DNA of 64,000 nucleotides from Dastarcus helophoroides. Its lineage: Eukaryota > Arthropoda > Insecta > Coleoptera > Bothrideridae. Where the stretch lies: assembly GCA_028583605.1 (NCBI GenBank), contig CM053337.1:19798488-19862487 (forward strand). Reading direction: 5' to 3'. Below, piece after piece: positions 23,601-35,600 of this stretch. Below the pieces are notes generated by a model. That model did not search any database. It saw nothing but the letters and a program-made list of their open reading frames with translations, and was not told where the DNA came from. Both the position numbers and the translations under genes were made by a program. Each line of letters begins with the position of its first letter. The stretch's first letter is position 1.

Positions 23601-26600
23601 CCACTGTTCGCAGCGCCATCTATCGGAAAATGCATACACCACAGAATTCTATTTTATCGTAGGTCAAACACTGTCAAACGAATAGTTAAAACGTACACCT
23701 AATTGATTGAAGTAGTTTTAACTTGAGCGGTGGATGCTCCTCCCTGACCAAAAGATGAATAAAGGATGTTCTAGACACGCTTTCCTAGGAAAAGCCCAAA
23801 AAAAAAAGGTTAACACGCCAGTGATGTGATGGATTGGATACATTGTACCTACGACTACCACAATCCATTGACATCAGTAGGTTCAATTTAAACTCTCATT
23901 TTACAGTTTTCGCACAATACTTGCTGGTAATACGCAACAGAGGCCGCTGATGTCAGTGGTTGGAAATCAATCCATTTTCATTCGACAAATTACGTTACCG
24001 ATCCATCTCCTTATATTATAAGACTCCCTAGTTTCAACATTTTTAGAACTGAACTTTCGAGGCAAACGTCGATGAGGAATTTTTTTTCAACAATATTTTT
24101 ACTTATTTCTTAAGCATTTCAAGATTAAATTTACAATTTTAATTTTTTTTCCTAAAATTTTGACATCCAATTCAAAATTCGGACTTTCTCTAGATACTTA
24201 ACGTTTTTTTCAAAAAGTTTACTTATTCAACGTTGAAATAACTTTCTTTTAACTTGCATCTGAATAAATTAGGAAAATGACTGTAGACTATAATTAAAAT
24301 ATTTTTATAAAGCAGCTGATTCGATTTCAGAGACAACCATTATTCTTTAATACTAGAGCAAGTCTGACTGAACGGTTTGTTCGAAAAGTTGTCCGTTAGT
24401 TTAGAATTTAGAAATGCTGAAATGAGGTAAAGACAATTCATTGTCGAGGGTTAATTAAGGGTAAACGTTCGGTGCATTCACAACACTCCATAAACATGAC
24501 GTTAACGGTAAGGAAGTTACATCAAATTCAACTTAATATCAGCACGGTGTCTCGTTTAAACACACAAGCGCCCGTTTCGTCCCTCCTTTAATATTCATGT
24601 CATATTGCCTCGGGAAGGTAAAAGCGGACGGTTAAACCTTCTGTCTGAATCGCCGAAATTTGTAGTTTTGTCCCCCGTTACGACTGTCTTGATTAAATGC
24701 TGCCAAAACGGATGAATTAACGTAAGCGTAAAGAAAGTCAAAAATTTCATACTTATCCTAGAAATAAATGTTTATTTAGGAAGAGTATATGCTTCAGCAA
24801 TAAAACTGTTGCATGAAATATTCTACTCAAAATTTAAACATTGTAACAAAGGATTCACCTCTACGTAATCGTTTTTGATTGCTGTTTAACGAACTGTTGC
24901 GGCAACAGACATGCATGTGTTAAAAGACCGAAGGGCACATCATTAACGAGGCTAACAACATAGGTTATTGCGTTTACACGAACCTTCATTATCAAATAAT
25001 TTCAGCATCATTAAACTCGCCCAAGAACTCCTAACTTTTTGTTCACGTTACAAGCCGCTTACACTATTGGCAAACTACGTCGCTTCATTTAATAATTAAT
25101 GACCCAACTTGTCGGTCTCGCTACTAACATTATTGAAACATTTATTTTTCTAAAAATGGTGTAATTATTCCTTTGAATAATAATTAGTTTTCTTCAACTC
25201 GTGCGTATTCTATGAATTATAATTTGTTTAATTTCATTTGTATTCGAATTTCAACAGAAATTCCATAAAATACCAAGCGAACTTTCCATCGCGTATAAAT
25301 ATGTCCCTCAAAAAGCGTCTGTGTCTATTAAATTCTATGATATTAGGAAGCCACTGCCCACAACTTCATCTAGTGCGCCCCTAACAATCGGATGCGCGTC
25401 CATAGCAACCGGGTGCGCGTCCATAGCAACCGGGTGCGCGTCTATAGCAACCAGGACACGCGTCTCTAGCAACCGGACACGCGTCTCTAGCAACCGCGTG
25501 CGCGTCTGTAGCAACCAGATGCGCGTCTATAGCAACCGGGTGCGCGTCTTCAGCAACCGAGTGAGCGCCCATAACAACCGACGACGCGACCCTAGTTACC
25601 GTATGCATATCGTTTCCAGGCGACTCTACTTGATCCTATAAGCGGTTCACTATGTGCGAATGATCAACTCAAAGCGTAAGGTCCACCTGCGGCAAGGTTT
25701 TTATCCGTATCGGCGTAATAATTAATAATATATAATTATAATTTTATGATCCTATAACTACTAAGATTACAATTTGTTGCAGGTTTGACTGCGGCTCAGG
25801 TATCGGAGTGGTGAGATCAGAAGAGACAATCCTGTTAAATCAATGGAATCACATCACGTTATACAGGCACAGGTGGGACGCCTGGTTACAGTTAAATGGG
25901 GGTCGACACGTACAAGGCAGATCGAAAGGTCTCTTTTCGAGGATAACCTTCAGAGAGCCTCTTTTCATCGGAGGAGCAGGCAACACGACAGGACTTTCGG
26001 AAAAGCTACCCGTATCGTCGGGCCTCAAAGGGTGCATAAGGCATTTAGAGGTCAACGACCACATGTATAATTTCGCCTTGGAGCCGAAAGGAGAGTCCAT
26101 CAAAGGCTACGGCATCGGTAAGTTCCAATTAATCAACTTAGAAAAGAAGGTTCATTGCGATTAAGTCGTAAGAAGCAACGTGCGATTAAGTCGTAAGAAC
26201 GAACTGGGGCTCGGCTAAAAAATGTGACAGTAAAAATTCCTACCTACATATATATTCATACGTAACTGGGATTAATCTAATTTTCCTAAAAAGAAATGCG
26301 CTGTCATTTTCATGACGTCTTCACTTTATTTCTCCACGTTTTTACGTGTGGAATTCACATTCGGGAATAAATTTACATAATTTGGTCCCCTATAAAGCGA
26401 AAATGTATTCAAGAAGTATGAATAAGTTAAAATGTAACCAGTCTGCAACTAGTTAAAAACTGTATTCGTCAAGTTCTAATTGAAAATATGCGAAACATTT
26501 TTAACACGATTTAAATCACATTTCGGCGCGCTACTGGTCAAATTAGAAAAAGATACAACATGCGCGCATTCCAAGTTCGAAGGGTTCGAAGCTCAATAAA

Positions 26601-29600
26601 CCTAGAGGTTAGCTCAAGTCAACAATTTATTAATGGCACTATAACTCATCATCTAACTGGGCATGCAAAAACGATAAATAAAAACAATCCTACCTTTCAA
26701 GGCCATTGAAAAACGGCTACGGCGTAGCGTTAACCGCTGTCAATTTTCAAAACCACGGGGAGTTCACCACTTTCACTCACATTTCTACACCAATTTAACT
26801 CCAAACTGATTAAACTCACGATTGGGTGTAAATTTTTTGATCATCGACGATTTTTTGGGGCAAATTAATTAAAAATTCGAAAACCGACGCGACACTTCCA
26901 TAAATTTCAAATGAACGTACGATTCACTGCGTCTGTCAAGTTCAAAGGCGACTTGAATGTTGGGATTGGATCACTGAGCAAATGTGAATATTCTGTAGAG
27001 TCCACCATAGAGCCCGATCGCTCTATACCGTAAATAATGTTCTATACGCGAAGAGAGTTTTTAGAAATCCTGAAATAACCAAAATTTGGACTGCATACAA
27101 AAGTTAACAGAAGCACCGCTGTCTGTTATCAACGAGAATCAGCTCTACCGTAAACCGTAATCTCTTCGCAGAAAATAAAACTGTTGACGGGAATTCTTCT
27201 CTACTTAACGAATGAACTACCAATGGTATTACGTAATATAAATATTAATAACAAAAATATTATCACCCTTTTTATCACAAGTAATACAAAAATAATCATA
27301 ACCTGACACTAAAAGGCGAAATCTGTCGTAATTAGTAATATTTCTGCCTTGAAACTGTCATATAAGCTTCTGTGAGTCTAGAACTTTAATGTTTTTTTAA
27401 ACTACCAACGATTTATCTATGTTCTAATCATTAATTTTAAGTGGATAATTGGTGCTCAATAATCAAGGGGTTCATAACTGACCCACTGCCTGAAAGCTTT
27501 AATATCACTTACTATTACGTAATAATTGCGATATTTAAATCATCCAGAATTTACCATAGGATCTGCCGTAGGTCATCAAGTATTAACCTTTAGAAAAGTC
27601 ACTAAAAAATCACTATTACCGAAGCTGGCTTCACGCGTAAAGATTTTGATGATTAATGTGTTGCTTATATTTCAGGGGTTATTTGGCAGAAATAATCGGA
27701 ATAAAGGTTTTCCGTATTATTTTTATTACTATTACTTACAATTTAATCATTTTCAGCAGAAATTGACATCGAATCACTATTACCGAAGCTGGCTTCACGC
27801 GTAAATATTTTGATGATTAATATGTTGCCTATATTTCAGGGGTTATTTGGCAGAAATAATCGGAATAAAGGTTTTCTGTATTATTTTTATTACTATTACT
27901 TACAATTTAATCATTTTCAGCAGAAATTGACATCGAATCACTATTACCGAAGCTGGCTTCACGCGTAAAGATTTTGATGATTAATGTGTTTCCTATATTT
28001 CAGGGGTTATTTGGCAGAAATAATCGGAATAAAAATTTCCGTATTATTTTTATTACTATTACTTACAATTTAATCATTTTCAGCAGAAATTGACATCGAA
28101 CATAAAAGAATCACTTCTAAAACAGCCGACAATAAATCAAAATATTTAGCGACATTTAGGTTAGGACTAAGAACACAGAACACCATTAAGAAATGTCACA
28201 GCCATATACTTAATAAGGATATGGTCACAGCACTGCCACACGACCATATCCAAATATTACTAGTTCTTGTTGTTAGCACTACAAAATTAGAAGTCCACAA
28301 TATACTTTTATGCAGATTTATATGAAACGGAGTATAGTATATAAAAGGCAAATTCCACTCACTCATCGCGAAATCTGTGAAACTATTAAACCTACAAACT
28401 TGAAATTTGGCAGGTAGGTTTCTTTTATGGTGTGGAGGTCCAATAAAAAAGGATTTTCCGAAATTCACTCCCCAAGGGGGCGAACAAGTGAGAAATTTCA
28501 CCAAAGAACGTCGCTCGAAAGCGACGAATCGACACCCACAGAACGCACATAGAGTTCGTTGCTACACGACAAAACGAAGACACAGAACGCCTGCACGATT
28601 GGGAGTTGGCAAATTTGACGTTTCATGACGTTTCTCCCAAACCATATACTTATTAATAAGTATATGTACCAAACTAATATTTGCAAATTCAAATTCGTTT
28701 ATCTACCTCAATACGCGCACTCGCTCTATAAAAAACCCACGTAAGATGAAGCCAACCTTCTATTTCGGTATGCCGTATACCTGCAGTTTCCATCCGTTTT
28801 CGCTTCTGAGAAAATAGTTTCTTAAATTTGGGATGCAGGGTATTTTCCAATTGGAAGATATGGCCGAATATGCCTCGAAGACGTTTCTCATTGGCGGATT
28901 CGAAGGCTCGCGGGCTACTTGGATTTCTATTGGTGGATGTAACACACAGAATGCCAATCTAAATAAATAGTTTTTATAAATAATCCGCCTACGCCGCCAT
29001 CTCTGATTCATAAGAGAAACATAACAGAAAAGTATGGCAACCTTCACTAACCGTAAATTTGTTGTAATCAGTAGATGGCGCTTTTTGATTATGGCAGATT
29101 TTTAGCGCTTTTTCGCGTAGGATTCACTGGGAAACGGACACAGGGCTTTGTCGTGAAACGACAAAGTTTATGTGCGACCGTATGTAATATTTAATGTAAA
29201 ATTTAATTCGGCCAATAAGTTAACACAATATTTATTAATTCTGAGGCGGTACGAAGTCGCAGCGCCAGCTAGTTACAGATAAATCTGTATAAAAATAGGT
29301 CTTAAAGTATTAACCTTTAAAAGTCACTATAAAAATTACTAGAACCAAAGCTGGCTTCACGCGTAAAGAGTGTAATGATTAATGTGTTGCCTATATTTCA
29401 GGGGTTATTTGGCAGAAATAATCGGAATAAATGTTTTCCATATCATTTTTATTGCTATTACTTACAATTTAATAATTTTCAGCGAAAATTGACATCGAAG
29501 AATCACTTTTAAAACAACCGACAAAAAAAATCACAATATTTAGTGATTTTAGGTTAGTATTTTAAGAACATAGAACACCATTAGGAAATGTCACAGCCAC

Positions 29601-32600
29601 ATACTTAATGCCAGCTCTTCACTCTCGCCGAGACTATACGGGGGAACTCGAGCGCAAGAATGTGTGTGCTACGTTCGTTTTGACTCGCTTTGTGTCCGTT
29701 CGCCTCGGAAGTGCTCCGTGTCGAGTCGGTTTTTAGGGTCGAATCAAAGGAAACGAGCACAACAACCGAGAATGCGAGCGAGAGGGTATATATAGCCTTC
29801 CCAGTTATATTCGTCCTGTCAAATGTCTCGCCGAAACGTTCCGGCATAATAAATATATGGTCACAGCACTGCCACACGACGATGTCCAAATATTACTAGT
29901 TCTTGTTGTTGCCGCTACAAAATTAGAAGTCCACAGCCTATTTTTATGTAGATTTATATGAAACGGAGTATATGCCGTAAATATAAGCTATAAACGCGAA
30001 GAGAGTTTTTAGATCTTGAAATAACCAGGGTCCGAACCAGAAACTAAGTTACTTAGTGACTTAGTCTCTGGTCCGAACAGTATACAGAAGCACTGCAGTC
30101 ACTACAGTTTATTATCAAGGAGAATCAGCTCTACCGTAAACCGTAATCACTTCGCAGACAACAAAATTGCTGGTAGGAATTCTTCTCTACTTAACGAATG
30201 AACTACCATGTATTGATTTTACGTAATATAAGTATCAATAGCAAAGAGATTATCACTTTTTTATCAAAACTTATCAAAAATAATCATAACCTAACACTAA
30301 AAGACGAAATCTGTCGTGATTATTATTTTTCCACCTTGAAACTGTCATATAAGCTTCTATGAATCTATACATTTTAGGTGTTTTAAAACTACAGACGATT
30401 TATCCATGTTATCATCATTAATTTTAAGTGTTGTAAATTTGTGCTGAATAATCAATGGTTTCATAATTTTCCCATTGCTTGAAAGCTTTAATATCACTTA
30501 CTAATTACGTGATAATTGCCATATTTGCATAATATAGAATTTATCATAGAATATGTCGTAGGCTATAAAACCATATAAAACAAAGACAAGATCAAATATA
30601 AAGCTGTAAAACACTCTCGTAAAACTTCTATGAATCTACAAGTTAACCTCGAATTTTTAAATTATTAGCTAATTTTGAAATTTGATGCAATTTAGCGTTA
30701 AATCATTAAGTACTTCGTGAGTGCTTCACAGCTAGAAAGCTTTAATGGACCACAGGTTTAAAATTAAATATATAGCAAACAAGAGTGAATCTAAAATACC
30801 GAGTAAAGCATAAATGTAATTAACAGACTCTGCAAGGTAGGTTGAGTGCTCTTATGTTTTCATTACTGTCTCTGCTGAGATCGAATAAATTGGGCCAAAT
30901 CACCACGAGCACGAATATCTTGCCTCGTCGATCGTTTAAATTATCATCACATAAATATACGTAATGCACTCATAAAATTCAGAATTTATTCTTCATCTTA
31001 TTACTATTTATCAACTTGAATGCAACGCACCGGAATTTCGTAATCACCTACCAAGGTAATCTTTCAGGCAACTTGCCGAAATCATAATTCACCTCCAAAT
31101 GGAGATATTCTGTGAGACGTCTTATTCCGTGTCTGTGCTCTGAATAAATAACACGTATGACGTAGGCTTCAGTGACTTGAATTTCACTAACACGATGTCA
31201 AATTATGACGTGTTTTTATTGTTTTTCTTGAATTCGATCAATATTCCGGTTGCGTGAAACTTAAGCAAAGGGAAAAAAAGGTTCTAACGGCCACGAGAAT
31301 GAATTCCGAGGATATTATTGACGTTAAAGCGACCGACATTCCAGATATTTTAATTTATACTTCATTATTCTCAACCACCACAAACCACTAACACTATTTG
31401 TTATTTTTAGTGGTTTGTGCTCAACCACTCAATTACTTATTATATTTAAATATATAATTCGATCCCAGGATTCATAGAATCGTACACTATGCTCACAGCA
31501 AGTTGTCAAATTTAATTGTGGGGAAAGGCACCAGATGTCAGCTATAAATTGCGGAAACAGGACCGTACTGACGAAAACATTGGAAATAATTTGAAAATTC
31601 GACTATATTCTGTTCAAGATATAAAATATTCCATAGATGTTTGTTGAGGTAATGTTTGGTAGTCGTATCACATTATCCATTATTAACAATTAACTTTAGA
31701 AATGTTCTAAGCTAAGTGGTATTTTTAATTGCAGGTTATGAAACTGGTAATAAAACTTAAATGACTTCAAATGTCGGTGTTTATTGATTTTTTACTACTC
31801 GGTCGCATTTTAAGCTATTTTCCAGTTTAATTAAACCCGCTATAACCACCGACTTAAATATCTTCCACCTAGAATTAAAAGAAGTCAAGTTTTTATTCAC
31901 CTTCTTAAAACTCTGGGAATTTTTTTCCAAAATTTCATAACCTCGAAATTTTGAACTTACTTTCGTCTCTTGAGTTTTGGTTTTCTTACACAAAATTCCT
32001 GGTATGAACTTGATAACTTCCAACATCTTAATTTTTAATGATTCTTACTTAATTTTTTCCTTACTTTTATCTAGAAATGTCGACTTTTTTTATTATGCAA
32101 AGGGATAATAGGGTTGCCCTTTACGAATGAATTGTACTTAAAGCAATCGTTCTGAATTTTATTTTGATAAATTAATTTTAAATTTCAAGTCATATATTTT
32201 TTTGACATTTCTATTTTTATTATTCGTCTTTTCATCTCTTTTTGTCTCGAAATGTTATAGAATTGGGTTCGTTTAACATTTTCGCGGCCTAGATTTGGAA
32301 AATATTTAAATTTTTAAGTAAACAGAAAATAGTTAATAATTTCCATTTGTAATGAGCCAATGTTCCTGATTAAGTCATTAACTTTCAGAGGAAATGTTAT
32401 AGAATTGGGTTCATTTAACACTTTTGCCGCTTGATTCGGAAAATATTTAAATTTTTAGTAAACAGAAAATAGTTAACAATTTCCATTCCAAATGAATCCA
32501 ATGCTGTGTTTTGATTAAGTCATTAACTTTTCAGAGGAATGCACAGCTGATAGATGCAGCCGGGTTCCTTGCCAACACGGGGGCAAATGTCTAACGAGCG

Positions 32601-35600
32601 AAGAGTCAGCAGTCTGCCTATGCCCTTTGGGCTTCTCCGGCGACCTATGCGAGATCAGAGTCGATCTTCAAGTACCTTCCTTCAACGGATCCAGTCATCT
32701 GAGGTACAGAGGACTGGGCGATGATTCTTTGACGTGGTTGGACCTCGAAGTGACTTTAAAACCAACGGCGCCCGACGGTCTCGTGATTTATAACGGCCAC
32801 CGAGGGGACGGTTATGGGGATTTTATGGCACTTTCGCTTAATGACGGTTACGTCGAGTTTTCTTTCGATTTGGGCACCGGAGGGGCGTTTGTAACGAGCC
32901 CGAAGAGGATCAGCTTGGGGGAATGGCATCAGGTAAGGTTAACCAAACTAATAAGATATGAAAGAGGTAGTTTAATGTTGGATATTGTTACATTTGGTAG
33001 TTCAAAGCCATTTGTAAAATTCTGTAGATGCAGCACATTGCTATGAAGCCGTATAAGTTGTTCATGATGGTTTGCCCGGTACAGTAGTTGTCACCACAAC
33101 TGATTCTTACTCTTTGCTTTGTTATCCTTACAACTCCTCTTAGATGACGAGGGCTTATCGGCCATAATTGACTTAAATTTGGGCGGATTTAAGATGTAAA
33201 CATTGTGATGATGACAAGGAAACGTCACCTTGTATGACAGTTTATTAGAAGTCATAGAACAAACACGTTTTTTTTTTGTAATTACAGATTTCTTTAAATT
33301 AATATACAAATCTTGTCCCCTGAAACCAAGAAAGATTAAAAAACACAACAACAATTTCCATAGCCAAGCCATCATCTTCAGAGAGATACTGACAGATTTC
33401 TTAAGAACATTTCGAAATGTTTCAGGTTCGAATATCAAGAACAGGAAGATTAGCCATCATGTCAGTGGACAATCAGCCGCCGTCCGACGTTCTCTCCCCC
33501 GGCGCCTTCACTCAGCTTTCCCTACCCCAGAACCTCTACCTAGGCGGCGTTCCCAATTTCGGAATAGTCTCCCCTCACGTTCGCGTTCGCTCCTCCTTCG
33601 TCGGCTGCGTCCAAATGATCAAAATCAACGGCAGAACGATACCGATCCTAGCTGAAGCCCTCGGTGGAGCCAACGTCGACAACTGCCCTCACCCGTGCGT
33701 CGCTCGCCCTTGCGGCGAAGACGGCGAATGCGTTCCCGAAATGGACTATTTCACCTGCAAATGCAAACCAGGATACAGGGACCAATTATGCTCGAAAGGA
33801 CCTCCGGCGTTTCGAGGGGACGATAGCTATTTATTCTTCAACGATCCGCACACGATAGACAGCCTGATGGCCGATCCCATAGACGTCAACGTCAGGTTTA
33901 AAGTGTCTGCGGGCGATGGTTTGTTGCTCTGGTTGAACGGCGGCACGCCGGGCAGCTTCCTGTCGCTTGGGTTGGAGAGGGGGGCGCTAGTTCTTAGATT
34001 TACGGTTAGGGAGGAAGAGGTTGTTGTTGTCCATAACAGTACTACCGTCCATGACAACTTGTGGCATCGAGTCAAAGCCATTAGGTGAGTTGGCGCTTGG
34101 ACAACCAACATGATATCTTAGAAAACAAGTAGAGTTCGTGAATTTGTAAATAGTGGCCTTAGCGCGTTTAAGGAGCAAGTTACAAAACGTTGTTCCTTAT
34201 GTGGGTCACCGTCACAAATTATGTATAATTTTTCAAACATTTTTTCGTACGCTTAACCGTTTTTGAGATAAAGGCCAGTACTCAGCCATACATACTACAA
34301 TTCAAGACAAATTAGACAAGAGAAAGACAAATAAGCTGGAAACTCGTATAAACCTTCATTTTGGCTTTCTAAAAGTTGTCCTAAAAGTCGCAAAAAATCT
34401 CGTCCCTGGGTCGTAAATTAATTCAAAGCTAAAGGTCACAAAAATCGGTTTTTCGCTATTATCTCGACTTCTGTAGCTCCAGTGATGTTACCATCTATTA
34501 TAAAAACTGTAGGTCATAAAATTTGCGACAAATTCTGTTTTAAACATTTTTTCGTACGCTTAACCACTTTGAAGATAAAGGCCAGTGCTCCGCCATACGC
34601 ACTACACTTCAAGACAAATTAGACAAAATAGAGACAAATTAGCTGAAAACTCGTATAAACCTTCACTTTGGCGTTCTAAAAGTTATCCTAAAAGTCGCAT
34701 AAAATATCGTGCCTGGATCGTAAGTTATTTAAGGTTAAAGGTCACAAAAAACGGTTTTTCGCGATTATCTCGACTTCTGTAGCTCCAATGATGTTGCCAC
34801 CTATTATAAAAACTGTAGAGCATAAAATTTGCGACAAATTCTGTTTTAAACATTTTTTCATACGCTTAACCGTTTTGGAGATAAAGGCCAGTGCTCAGTC
34901 ATACACATTACAATTCAAGGCAAATTAGACAAAATAGAGACAAATTAGCTGGAAACTCGTATAAACCTTCACTTTGGCGTTCTAAAAGTTATCCTAAAAG
35001 TCGCATAAAATATCGTGCCTGGATCGTAAGTTATTTAAGGTTAAAGGTCACAAAAAACGGTTTTTCGCGATTATCTCGACTTCTGTAGCTCCAATGATGT
35101 TACCATCTATTATAAAAACTGTAGAGCATAAAATTTGCGACAAATTCTGTTTTAAACATTTTTTCATACGCTTAACCGTTTTGGAGATAAAGGTCAGTGT
35201 TCAGTCATAAACATTACAATTCAAGGCAAATTAGACAAAATAGAGACAAATTAGCTGGAAACTTGTATAAACCTTCACTTTGGCGTTCTAAAAGTTATCC
35301 TAAAAGTCGCATGAAATATCGTGCCTGGATCGTAAGTTATTTAAGGTTAAAGGTCACAAAAGACGGTTTTTCGCGATTATCTCAGTTTCTGTAACTCCAA
35401 TGATGTAAACATTCATTATAAAAATTGTAGAGCATAAAATTTGCGACAACTTTTGTTTGAAACATTTTTTTGTATGCTCAACCGTTTTTGAGATAAAGGG
35501 CAGCGTTTAGCCATACATACTGTAATGCAAGATAAATTAGACAAAAGAGAGATAATAAGCTGGAAACTCGTATAAACCTTTATTTGAGTGTTCTAAAAGT

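Noticed and set aside
25321..25641. 106-codon repetitive open frame over the minisatellite (and its antisense partner)
   Set aside because: The 21-bp unit keeps all frames open by arithmetic. No splice or domain support, and it lies inside an intron.
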